Assembly (NCBI RefSeq): GCF_014643375.1
Contig: NZ_BMJJ01000011.1
Coordinates: forward strand, 389 to 64,388
Source: Aureimonas glaciei
GTDB taxonomy: Bacteria; Pseudomonadota; Alphaproteobacteria; Rhizobiales; Rhizobiaceae
DNA length: 64,000 bases
Direction of reading: 5' to 3'
In this document: positions 9,923 to 17,750 of the stretch, one piece after another
Numbering within the stretch: position 1 is the first letter of the stretch
Layout of the letters: every line of letters begins with the position of its first letter
The notes under the pieces: generated by a model
Told to the model about the DNA's origin: nothing
The model's database searches: none
The model's input: the letters and a program-made list of their open reading frames with translations, nothing else
Translations under genes and position numbers: made by a program

Positions 9923-10792
9923 ATGAAACTGTTACGCCACGGGCCGCTCGGCGGCGAGAAGCCGGGTCTTTTGGCCGCCGACGGCACGATCCGCGACCTG
10001 TCGCAGGCGATCGGCGACATCGACGCGGCCCGCCTGTCGGCCGAAGGTCTGGCTGAGATCGCGGCCCTCGACCCGATGAGCCTGCCGGTCGTCGATGCCG
10101 GTGTCCGCCTCGGCTGTCCCGTCGCCTCGGTCGGAAAATTCATCGCCATCGGCCTGAACTTCTCCGACCACGCCGCCGAGTCCGGTCTGCCCGTGCCGAA
10201 GGAGCCGGTGGTCTTCATGAAGGCGACGAGCTGCATCGTCGGCCCGAACGACGACGTGATGCTGCCGAAGAATTCGGTCAAGACCGACTGGGAGGTCGAG
10301 CTCGGCATCGTCATCGGCGCCACCGCGCGGCATGTTTCCGAGGAAAAGGCGCTGGACTGCGTTGCCGGCTACGCCCTCATCCACGACGTGTCGGAGCGCG
10401 AGTTCCAGATCGAGCGCGGCGGCACCTGGGACAAGGGCAAGGGCTGCGACACCTTTGGTCCGATCGGCCCCTGGCTCGTCACCAAGGACGAGGTCGGCGA
10501 CGTCCAGTCGCTCGGCATGTGGCTCGACGTCAACGGCACTCGCAAGCAGACCGGCACCACCGCGACGATGATCTTCTCGGCCGCCCACATCGTCTCCTAT
10601 GTCAGCCGCTTCATGACGCTGGAGCCCGGCGACGTGATCACCACCGGCACGCCCCCCGGCGTCGGCATGGGCATGAAGCCGCCAGAGTTCCTGAAGGCCG
10701 GCGACGTCGTGACGCTCGGCATCGATAAGCTCGGCAGCCAGCGCCAGAGCGTCGTCGCCTTCGAGAGCGTCTACCCCTCGGCCGCCCAATGA
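9923..10792 (+). CDS. Fumarylacetoacetate hydrolase-family enzyme, likely diketo-deoxy sugar acid hydrolase
   Basis: A 289-residue FAH-fold enzyme. FAH-type metal-binding residues are visible in KTDWEVELGIVIG and the following VAGYALIHDVSERE. The family stretch TTGTPPGVGMGMKPPEFLKAGDVV is near the C-terminus. The ATG at 9923 is chosen because it is preceded by GGGAGGAAG at good spacing; an upstream frame from 9824 has no conserved content. The stop overlaps the next gene, an SDR, in an ATGA. In non-phosphorylated L-rhamnose/L-fucose degradation, an SDR oxidises 2-keto-3-deoxy acid to the 2,4-diketo form, which an FAH-family hydrolase cleaves. This pair fits that scheme, but ureidoglycolate lyase-like or aromatic catabolic roles remain possible. 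Confidence 0.8.
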   Translation: MKLLRHGPLGGEKPGLLAADGTIRDLSQAIGDIDAARLSAEGLAEIAALDPMSLPVVDAGVRLGCPVASVGKFIAIGLNFSDHAAESGLPVPKEPVVFMKATSCIVGPNDDVMLPKNSVKTDWEVELGIVIGATARHVSEEKALDCVAGYALIHDVSEREFQIERGGTWDKGKGCDTFGPIGPWLVTKDEVGDVQSLGMWLDVNGTRKQTGTTATMIFSAAHIVSYVSRFMTLEPGDVITTGTPPGVGMGMKPPEFLKAGDVVTLGIDKLGSQRQSVVAFESVYPSAAQ

Positions 10793-11526
10793 GCGGGCGC
10801 TTCGCCGGCCGCCGGGCGGTCGTCACCGGCGGGGCCGCCGGTATCGGCCTTGCCGTCGCGCAGCGGATCGTCGCCGAGGGCGGCACGGTGGCGATCTGGG
10901 ACCGGGATGCGGAACGCGCGGTCGCAGAGGCCGCGACGCTCGGCGGCATCGCCGTTTCGCTCGACATCGCCGACTGGCCGTCGGTCGAACGGGCGGCCGC
11001 CGAGACGGTGGAGAAGCTCGGCGGCATCGACATTCTCGTCGCCTCCGCCGGCATCACCGGCCCCAATGCGACTCTGGAAGACTATCCGCCGGACGCCTGG
11101 AAACAGGTCTTCGACGTCAACGTCCACGGCCTGTTCCACTGCGATAAGGCGGTGGTGCCGTTCATGCGCGCCGGCGGCTATGGCCGTATCGTCAACATCG
11201 CCTCAGTCGCCGGCAAGGAGGGCAATCCCAACGCGTCGGCCTATTCCGCGTCCAAGGCGGCAGTGATCGGCCTCACCAAGTCGCTCGGAAAGGAACTGGC
11301 GACCACCGGCATCACCGTGAACTGCGTCACGCCAGCGGCTGTGAAGACGGCGATCTTCGACCAGATGAGCGAGGCGCATATCGCCTTCATGCTCTCGAAG
11401 ATCCCGATCGGCCGCTTCGGCACCGTCGACGAGGTGGCGAGCCTGGTCTGCTGGCTGGCGAGCGAGGAATGTTCCTTCACGACCTCCGCCGTCTTCGACG
11501 TCTCGGGCGGCCGCGCGACATACTGA
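10789..11526 (+). CDS. SDR-family dehydrogenase, likely 2-keto-3-deoxy sugar acid dehydrogenase
   Basis: A classical short-chain dehydrogenase of 245 residues. The cofactor motif TGGAAGIG is at about residues 13-20, NNAG-like ASAG at about 85-88, the catalytic Ser in NIASVAGKEG, and YSASK (Tyr-x3-Lys) near residue 153. A non-polar loop PAAVKTAIFDQM shapes the substrate site. It is translationally coupled to the FAH-family hydrolase upstream. The pair is consistent with oxidation of the C4 hydroxyl of a 2-keto-3-deoxy-L-sugar acid, then hydrolysis. The substrate is inferred from context only. Confidence 0.8.
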   Translation: MSGRFAGRRAVVTGGAAGIGLAVAQRIVAEGGTVAIWDRDAERAVAEAATLGGIAVSLDIADWPSVERAAAETVEKLGGIDILVASAGITGPNATLEDYPPDAWKQVFDVNVHGLFHCDKAVVPFMRAGGYGRIVNIASVAGKEGNPNASAYSASKAAVIGLTKSLGKELATTGITVNCVTPAAVKTAIFDQMSEAHIAFMLSKIPIGRFGTVDEVASLVCWLASEECSFTTSAVFDVSGGRATY

Positions 11527-11592
11527 GATGAAGGCGCCGGACGAAAGTAAAATCCGGCCTTCTTCTGCCCGAAGCGGCAACAGCTCATCTCT

Positions 11593-11623
11593 GCTCCGGG
11601 CGGTTCGACCTGCCGCCCGGAGC
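11593..11623 (+). terminator. Strong hairpin after the SDR gene
   Basis: An 11-bp perfect stem (GCTCCGGGCGG / CCGCCCGGAGC) closes a 9-base loop about 70 bases after the SDR stop. There is no T-run. A weaker stem at 11536-11558 (GCCGGA / TCCGGC) is followed by CTTCTTCT. Either could end the hydrolase-SDR transcript. The rest of 11527-11767 shows no gene. Confidence 0.45.
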
Positions 11624-11767
11624 GCCACGCCTGTCTGATGGGCTCGTTGACTGTCATTCGGCAGGCGCTACGCTAGATGCGCGTGGAGATAGATGCCCTT
11701 CATTGTTCCTTAGTGAGCTACCTATAGTTCTGGCATCGTCGTCTGCGAACGGATCCGGTCGAGAACT

Positions 11768-14077
11768 ATGAATTCCACCCTGGCGATCGAATCCGAACGA
11801 CTGGCCGAACTGGCCTCCTTCGAGATCATGGACAGTGCGCCCTCGGCGCCGCTGAATGCGCTCGTCGACAGCGTGCGGGAAATGTTCGGCGTCACCGCCT
11901 GCGCCGTCACCATGCTCGACGACCACCGCGTCTGGTTCAAGGCGGTCGCGGGCCTCGATGCCGTCCAGATCGCGCGCGACCGGGCCTTCTGCGATCACAC
12001 GATCCAGAGCGACAGCGTCTTCGTCGTCGAGGATGCCACTCTCGATCCTCGCTTCGCCGACAACGGCCTGGTGACCGCGCCGCCGCATGTGCGCTTCTAT
12101 GCCGGCGTTCCCCTCGTGGTCCGGCCCGGCATCGCGCTGGGCAGCTTCTGTCTCATCGACACGAAGCCGCGGCGGCTGACAGCAGAGGAGGCCAGCCTGC
12201 TCTGCCGGCTGGCTGTGGTCGCCTTCGGCCTGATCGAGAGCCACAAGACCGCGACCCAGGGGGTTCGCCTCGCGGCCGAAGCGACCCTGCAGCAATACGA
12301 CCTGATGGAACAGCGGCAGGAATCCAGCCTCAGGGATCGCCATTTCGCCCATGTCGAGGCGATCGCCACGATCGGCTCCTGGACCTACGACCTGTCGACG
12401 AAACTGGTCTCCTGGTCGGACGAGAGCTACCGGATCTTCGATATCCCGCCCGGGACGGACATCACCCTCGAACTGGCCCTGTCGATCTATCCCGAGCATG
12501 AGCGACTCTTCGTCCGCAGCCTGATGGAGAACGCGCTGACGGACGGCACGTCGTTCGACGAGGAACTCGATATCGTCACCGACCTCGGCACGACCAAGCG
12601 CGTGCGCGTGACCGGGGATGCCGAAATGGTCGGCCCCGGCGCGCGCCGGCTGTACGGGACCGTTCAGGACATCACCCAGTTGCGCGCGGCGGAGTCGGAA
12701 CTATGGCAGGCCGCCAATCATGATTCACTCACCGGCCTGTCGAACCGGGCCGCCTTCACCCAGCATCTCAGCGATACTTTCCGCCGCCGCACCTCTCTTT
12801 CCGACAGCACGCAGCTCGGGCTCCTGATGGTCGATGTCGACCGTCTGAAGGACTTGAACGAGACGCTCGGCCACGCTGCCGGCGACGCGGTGCTGCAGAA
12901 CGTCGCCGAGCGCCTGTTCGAGGCGGTGGGCCAGGAGGCTCTCGTCGCCCGGGTCGGCGGCGACGAGTTCGCCATCACGCTGAACGGCGACGCGACGGAG
13001 GCGGAGGCGGCCGCGGTCGCGGCACGGCTGATCGCCGCCGTGCGCCGCAAGTTCGCCTTCGGCCGCGAGACCATCGCGCCGCAGGTCTCGGTGGGCGGCG
13101 CCGTCGCCGACCGGAACGATACCGCCGACAGCCTGCGCCAGAAGGCCGGGCTGGCGCTCCTGGCCAGCAAGGCCGCCGGACGGGGCGGTTATGTCGCCTT
13201 CCGCGAGGAGATGCGCGCCTCGATCGTGCGGCGGATCAACATGGTCCGCCATGTCGACGAGGCGCTGATGGCTCAGCGCGTCGTGCCCTTCTACCAACCG
13301 ATCGTCCGGCTGGACACGGCCGAGATCGTCTCTCTCGAGGCACTGGCGCGCATTCGCGAGCCGAACGGCACGATCCTGGCCGCCGGTGCCTTCCACGAAG
13401 CGCTGGACGAGCACCGGATCGCCTACGGCCTGACTGGTCAGATGCTGCCGCAGATTGCCGCCGATGTGCGCGGCTGGCTCGATGCGGGGCTGGGGTTCCA
13501 GCGGGTCGGGATCAACGCCACCGCCGCCGATTTTCAGGCCGGCGACCTGCGCTCGCGCCTGACTGACAGTTTCGGCACGGTCGGGGTGCCCCTCAAGCAC
13601 ATCGTGCTCGAGGTGACGGAATCGGTCTTCCTCGACGGCAACGAGGCGGCGGTGATCAAGGCCATCAGCGAGCTGCGGGCCGACGGCATGAGCGTCTCGC
13701 TCGACGACTTCGGCACGGGCTTCGCCTCGCTCACCCACCTGCGCAGCCTGCCGGTCGATTCCATCAAGGTCGACAAGTCCTTCATCGACGGCCTGCTGGT
13801 CGATGCCAGCAGCGGGGCGATCGTCCAGGCGCTCATCGGCCTCGCCCGCAAGCTCGGCCTTTCCATCGTTGCCGAAGGGATCGAGACTGCCGAACAGATG
13901 GAGTGGCTGCGGGCGCTTTCCTGGGACCTCGACAGCGACCCACCGTTTGTCGGCCTGGGACAAGGCTTTTTCTTCGCTCGTCCGGGAGACGCGGCGGCGA
14001 CAGCGACCCTGCTGCGCGAGCGGGCGGAAAGACCGGGATCGACTCTGTCCCTTCCGCGACGACGCCGGGCCCCCTGA
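11768..14077 (+). CDS. GAF-PAS-GGDEF-EAL cyclic-di-GMP signalling protein
   Basis: A 769-residue cytoplasmic protein with both c-di-GMP synthesis and degradation modules. A GAF domain (about 25-155, with CDHTIQ and FYAGVPL) is followed by a PAS domain (about 195-305, with GSWTYDLSTKLVSWSDESYR). The GGDEF domain follows (about 310-475) with an intact GGDEF at 397-401, then an EAL domain (about 495-755) with EAL at 524-526. EAL catalytic residues are present: Asn in INATAADF, Glu in LEVTES, the pair in LDDFGTG, Lys in KVDKSF and Glu in AEGIET. No RxxD inhibitory I-site precedes GGDEF, so product inhibition there is unlikely. Probably bifunctional, with the sensor half choosing the direction. 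It stands alone. Confidence 0.92.
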   Translation: MNSTLAIESERLAELASFEIMDSAPSAPLNALVDSVREMFGVTACAVTMLDDHRVWFKAVAGLDAVQIARDRAFCDHTIQSDSVFVVEDATLDPRFADNGLVTAPPHVRFYAGVPLVVRPGIALGSFCLIDTKPRRLTAEEASLLCRLAVVAFGLIESHKTATQGVRLAAEATLQQYDLMEQRQESSLRDRHFAHVEAIATIGSWTYDLSTKLVSWSDESYRIFDIPPGTDITLELALSIYPEHERLFVRSLMENALTDGTSFDEELDIVTDLGTTKRVRVTGDAEMVGPGARRLYGTVQDITQLRAAESELWQAANHDSLTGLSNRAAFTQHLSDTFRRRTSLSDSTQLGLLMVDVDRLKDLNETLGHAAGDAVLQNVAERLFEAVGQEALVARVGGDEFAITLNGDATEAEAAAVAARLIAAVRRKFAFGRETIAPQVSVGGAVADRNDTADSLRQKAGLALLASKAAGRGGYVAFREEMRASIVRRINMVRHVDEALMAQRVVPFYQPIVRLDTAEIVSLEALARIREPNGTILAAGAFHEALDEHRIAYGLTGQMLPQIAADVRGWLDAGLGFQRVGINATAADFQAGDLRSRLTDSFGTVGVPLKHIVLEVTESVFLDGNEAAVIKAISELRADGMSVSLDDFGTGFASLTHLRSLPVDSIKVDKSFIDGLLVDASSGAIVQALIGLARKLGLSIVAEGIETAEQMEWLRALSWDLDSDPPFVGLGQGFFFARPGDAAATATLLRERAERPGSTLSLPRRRRAP

Positions 14078-14095
14078 CACCGATAGAAGCGCCTC

Positions 14096-14731
14096 TCAGC
14101 TCGGAAAGGCGGCGGCCAGCTCTTCCACCGCTTCGCAGCTCAAAGGCGAGGCCGGCCGGTCGCCGATCAGGAAGAAGAGTTTCGCCGTCTCCTCCAGCTC
14201 CTCCATGATCTGCACCGCGGCCTCGAGCGAGGCGCCGGCGATGATCGGGCCGTGATTGGCGAGCAGCATGGCGTGATGGTCGCGGGCGGCCTCGCCGACC
14301 GCCGCCGCCAGCCGCCGGTCGCCGGGCCTGAAATAGGAGACCAGCGGCAGCCGGCCGACCTTCATCACGTGATAGGCGGTCAAAGGCGGCAGGACGTTGG
14401 ACGGGTCGGCATGGCAGAGGCAGGAGATCGCCACCGAATGGGTGGAATGCAGATGCACGATCGCCCGCGCCGTCGGCCTGGCGGCATAGACGGCGAGATG
14501 GAAGAAGGCCTCCTTCGACGGCGGATCGCCGGCGATATGCGCGCCTTCCGGTGAGACCTTCGAGATCCGCTCCGGCTCGAGAAAGCCGAGCGAGGAATTC
14601 GTCGGGGTGACGAGGATCGCGCCGTCCTCCAGCCGCACGGACAGATTGCCCGCCGTGCCATGCGCCAGCCGCCGCTCGTAGAGCAGCGCGCCCTGGCGCA
14701 CGATCGCCTGGCGCAGCTCCGTTTCGCTCAT
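14096..14731 (-). CDS. otnC: 3-oxo-tetronate 4-phosphate decarboxylase OtnC (class II aldolase family)
   Basis: A 211-residue class II aldolase/adducin-family protein. The metal-binding His cluster is in IVHLHSTHS and a further His in LLANHGPI. The family's TAGNLS and TPTNSSLGFL motifs are near the N-terminus. OtnC decarboxylates 3-oxo-tetronate 4-phosphate to dihydroxyacetone phosphate and CO2 in threonate/erythronate catabolism. The presence of otnK, otnI and ltnD across the regulator supports this over the fuculose-aldolase alternatives. The ATG at 14731 (preceded by AAGGAA) is preferred over the GTG at 14746. It is co-directional with the LacI-type regulator, 31 bases downstream of it. 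Confidence 0.88.
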   Translation of the reverse strand: MSETELRQAIVRQGALLYERRLAHGTAGNLSVRLEDGAILVTPTNSSLGFLEPERISKVSPEGAHIAGDPPSKEAFFHLAVYAARPTARAIVHLHSTHSVAISCLCHADPSNVLPPLTAYHVMKVGRLPLVSYFRPGDRRLAAAVGEAARDHHAMLLANHGPIIAGASLEAAVQIMEELEETAKLFFLIGDRPASPLSCEAVEELAAAFPS

Positions 14732-14762
14732 CGCCGTTTCCTTCACGCCCTGCGTCCCACCC

Positions 14763-15785
14763 TCATACCGTCGCTCCCTCGATCAGCTCAAAGCCGAGAT
14801 CGACCACTTCCTTCGGCCCGCCGGCAAACAAGAGCTCGGCGCCCCGCCGTCCCACTTCCAGCCGCGGCGTCAGGATCGTGGCCAGCGGCTGTGGCGACAG
14901 CCGGGCGATGTCGAGGCCGTTATAGCCCATGATGGCGAGGCGCGAAGGGATCGAAATGCCGTTTTCCATGCAGTGGAAGAGGCCCCCCACCGCCATGTCG
15001 TCATTGGAGAAATAGACCGCGTCGAGGGTCGGGTCGACCGCCAGCACCCGCGCCAGCGCCTCCTTGCCGGCCGCGATCGAGGACGGCTGGACGACGATCT
15101 CGCTCGCCAGCAGCGGGAGCCCCGCCTCGGCCAGGACCTGGGTGAAGCCGAGCAGCCGCTTGGCGGCGCGGTGATCGAGGCCGAGATAGTGGCCGACATA
15201 GCCGATGCGCCGGTAGCCATGGCTGAGAAACAGTTCCGCGCTCGCACGGCCCGCCGCCAGGTTCGAAAAGCCGACGACGATGTCGATCCCCTCGCCGTCG
15301 ATGTCGAGAAGCTCGGCCACCCGCACGCCGGCGCCGCGCAGCATCGCCGCGGTCCGGTCGCTGTGATCGATGCCGGCGACGATCATGCCGGCCGGGCGCC
15401 AGGCCAGCATGGCCGCCACCAGTGTCTCCTCGCGGGCCGGATCGTAGTCGGTCACGCCGATCACCGGCTGGAAGCCGGCCTGGTCGAGCGCCAGACTGGC
15501 GCCGCGCAGAAGGTCGGGGAAGACGATGTTGCTGAGCGAGGGAATGACCACGCCGACGAGGCTCGATCCGGACGAGGCCAGCGTTCCGGCGACCCGGTTC
15601 GGCACGTAGCCGAGCGCCTCCACCGCCTCCTGCACCCGGATGCGGACCTTCAGCGACGAAAAGCCCTTCTGTCGCAGCACCCGCGACACCGTGCTCTCGC
15701 TGACGCCGGCCAGCCGCGCGACGTCGCTGATGGTGGCGGAAGCACCCGTCCGCGGCGGCCGAATGGGGGAGATGGTCGATTGCAA
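14763..15785 (-). CDS. LacI-family transcriptional regulator of the tetronate locus
   Basis: A 340-residue LacI/GntR-type repressor. The N-terminal helix-turn-helix is ATISDVARLAGVSESTVSRV (about 17-36), followed by the hinge helix NRVAGTLAS and a periplasmic-binding-protein-like effector domain (about 75-340). The reading frame starts at a TTG at 15785 with no better ATG before the HTH, so the start is uncertain by a few codons. It lies upstream of otnC on the same strand and is divergent from ltnD-otnI-otnK. The 253-bp gap contains a perfect palindrome of LacI-operator type. The likely effector is a tetronate or pathway intermediate (inference). Confidence 0.9.
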   Translation of the reverse strand: MQSTISPIRPPRTGASATISDVARLAGVSESTVSRVLRQKGFSSLKVRIRVQEAVEALGYVPNRVAGTLASSGSSLVGVVIPSLSNIVFPDLLRGASLALDQAGFQPVIGVTDYDPAREETLVAAMLAWRPAGMIVAGIDHSDRTAAMLRGAGVRVAELLDIDGEGIDIVVGFSNLAAGRASAELFLSHGYRRIGYVGHYLGLDHRAAKRLLGFTQVLAEAGLPLLASEIVVQPSSIAAGKEALARVLAVDPTLDAVYFSNDDMAVGGLFHCMENGISIPSRLAIMGYNGLDIARLSPQPLATILTPRLEVGRRGAELLFAGGPKEVVDLGFELIEGATV

Positions 15786-15887
15786 GGCTTCACCCGCTGT
15801 TCGGCCACCGGGATCGCGGCGGCAGGTTCGAGGTCTGAAAGTCCGTGCCCGGCCTCATTCTGGCACAGTCAGAACGAGCCGTCCGCC

Positions 15888-15913
15888 AAAAAGTGGCAGC
15901 GCTGCCACTTTTT
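15888..15913. promoter_or_regulatory. Perfect 26-bp palindrome, probable LacI-type operator
   Basis: Thirteen bases (AAAAAGTGGCAGC) are followed at once by their exact reverse complement. The core TGGCAGCGCTGCCA has the central CG and the TGnnAnCGnTnnCA layout of LacI-family operators. A related half-site, TTGGCAGTGGC, begins at 15917. It lies between the divergent regulator and ltnD genes, 103 bases upstream of the regulator start and 125 upstream of the ltnD start, so it could control both directions. Confidence 0.8.
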
Positions 15914-16038
15914 GTGTTGGCAGTGGCGGCAAGGTCGGCTAGCGTCGCCCCACATGCCGCGCCACGTCGCGGCAGGCCGAAAAGAACCGGATGACGGTCA
16001 TCGGAAGGACATCAGCAGGTGTCGCGGGAGGGAACAGA

Positions 16039-16959
16039 ATGACCAGCGCCCCGGCGTCCCCGCAGAAGTTTGCCGTCATCGGCCTCGGCTCCATGGGTCT
16101 GGGCATGGCCCTGTCGCTTTTGCGGGCCGGGCATGAAGTCACCGGCTACGACGTCTCTGCCGCCGCCACCGAGGCTTTTGTCGCCGACGGTGGGGCCACG
16201 GCCGGCTCGGCAGCCGATGCCGCAGGGAATGCCGACGCCGTGCTCAGCGTGGTCGTCAACGCCGCGCAGACCGAGGCGCTGCTGTTCGGGCCGAATGGCA
16301 TTGCCGAAGTGATGCCGGAAGGCGCGGTCTTCCTCTCCTCCGCCACCATGGACCCCGACGTCGCGCGGCGGCTTGCCGCCCGGCTCGAAGCCATGGGCCG
16401 GCTCTATCTCGACGCCCCGATCAGCGGCGGTCCGCTGCGGTCGGCCAAGGGCGAGCTGACGGTGATGGCCTCCGGCAGCCCCGCCGCCTTCGAGCGCGCC
16501 CGCCCCTGTCTCGATGCCATCGCCCTGAAGGTGTACGAGCTCGGCGACGCTGCCGGCGCCGGCGCCGCCTTCAAGATGATCAACCAGTTGCTCGCCGGCG
16601 TCCACATCGCCGCCGCCTGCGAGGCCGTTGCCTTCGCCGCCCGACAGGGTCTCGACCTCGGCAAGGTCTACGAGGTGATCACCGCCTCGGCCGGCAATTC
16701 CTGGATGTTCGGCGACCGCGTGCCGCATATTCTCGACGGCGACTATCGCCCGAAGAGCGCGGTCGACATCTTCGTCAAGGATCTCGGCATCGTCCAGGAC
16801 ATGGCCCGCACGGCGAAATTCCCGGTGCCCCTCTCGGCCGCCGCCCTTCAGATGTTCCTCGCCGCCGCCGGCTCCGGCATGGGCCGCGAGGACGACGCCT
16901 CGCTCGCCCGCGTCTATGCCGCGCTGGCCGGCGTCGACCTACCCGGACACCCCGCCTGA
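16039..16959 (+). CDS. ltnD: L-threonate dehydrogenase LtnD (beta-hydroxyacid dehydrogenase family)
   Basis: A 306-residue NAD-dependent 3-hydroxyisobutyrate dehydrogenase-family enzyme. The Rossmann motif GLGSMGLGMA starts at about residue 14, the substrate-binding DAPISGGPLRSAKGELTVM is mid-protein, and the catalytic lysine lies in FKMINQLLAGVHIA. LtnD oxidises L-threonate at C2 to 2-oxo-tetronate. The ATG at 16039 is chosen for its GGGAGGG site at ideal spacing; an earlier start at 15991 adds unconserved residues. First gene of ltnD-otnI-otnK-SDR, with a one-base overlap (TGATG) to otnI. Substrate is from family plus locus; D-erythronate is an alternative. Confidence 0.88.
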   Translation: MTSAPASPQKFAVIGLGSMGLGMALSLLRAGHEVTGYDVSAAATEAFVADGGATAGSAADAAGNADAVLSVVVNAAQTEALLFGPNGIAEVMPEGAVFLSSATMDPDVARRLAARLEAMGRLYLDAPISGGPLRSAKGELTVMASGSPAAFERARPCLDAIALKVYELGDAAGAGAAFKMINQLLAGVHIAAACEAVAFAARQGLDLGKVYEVITASAGNSWMFGDRVPHILDGDYRPKSAVDIFVKDLGIVQDMARTAKFPVPLSAAALQMFLAAAGSGMGREDDASLARVYAALAGVDLPGHPA

Positions 16960-17750
16960 TGCCACGTTTTGCCGCCAACCTGTCGATGATGTTCACCGAA
17001 GTCGCCTTCCTCGATCGCTTCGAGGCCGCCGCCGCGGCCGGCTTCGACGCCGTCGAATTCCTGTTTCCCTACGAACATCCGCCCGAGGCCATCGCCGAGC
17101 GGCTGAAGGCCCACGGCCTGACGCAGGCCCTGTTCAATCTGCCGCCGGGCGATTTTGCCGCCGGCGAACGCGGCATCGCCTGCCTTCCCGACCGCGCGGG
17201 CGAACTGCGCGACGGCGCCGAAACCGCGCTGGCCTACGCCCGCGCGACCGGCGTGATGCGCCTGCACATGATGGCGGGGCTCGGCTCGCGCCAGGATGCC
17301 GCTGCCGTCGACGCCTATCGGGACGCGGTCGTCTTTGCGGCCGGCCGGCTCGCCGATGCCGGGATCGATCTCGTGCTCGAGCCGATCAACGGCCGCGACA
17401 TGCCCGGCTATTTTCTCGACGATTTCGACTGGACGGCCGCCCTCATCGCCGAGCTCGGCCTGCCGAACGTCAAGCTGCAGTTCGACATCTACCACCGCCA
17501 GATCATGCGCGGCGACGTCGCCACCGCCATGGCCGCGCTGATGCCGATCATCGGCCATGTCCAGGTGGCGAGCGTCCCCTTGCGGCACGAGCCGATGACG
17601 GGCGAGCTGAACGACAGTTTTCTCTTCGCCGAGCTCGACCGCCTCGGCTATGCCGGCTTCGTCGGCTGCGAATACCGGCCTGCCGGCGCGACGACGGACG
17701 GCCTCGGCTGGTTCCACGGCGCGCCGCCAGCGCGCGGGAGAGCGGCATGA
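16959..17750 (+). CDS. otnI: 2-oxo-tetronate isomerase OtnI
   Basis: A 263-residue TIM-barrel protein of the hydroxypyruvate isomerase (Hyi)/AP endonuclease 2 family. N-terminal PRFAANLSMMFTEV is the Hyi/OtnI opening. Metal and catalytic residues are in LEPINGRDMPGYFLDD, LQFDIYHRQIMRGD and GCEYRPAG. OtnI interconverts 2-oxo-tetronate and 3-oxo-tetronate, linking LtnD to OtnK. Length matches the family (about 260). The start overlaps the ltnD stop and the stop overlaps the otnK start (ATGA). Hydroxypyruvate isomerase is the close alternative; the neighbours argue for OtnI. Confidence 0.87.
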   Translation: MPRFAANLSMMFTEVAFLDRFEAAAAAGFDAVEFLFPYEHPPEAIAERLKAHGLTQALFNLPPGDFAAGERGIACLPDRAGELRDGAETALAYARATGVMRLHMMAGLGSRQDAAAVDAYRDAVVFAAGRLADAGIDLVLEPINGRDMPGYFLDDFDWTAALIAELGLPNVKLQFDIYHRQIMRGDVATAMAALMPIIGHVQVASVPLRHEPMTGELNDSFLFAELDRLGYAGFVGCEYRPAGATTDGLGWFHGAPPARGRAA

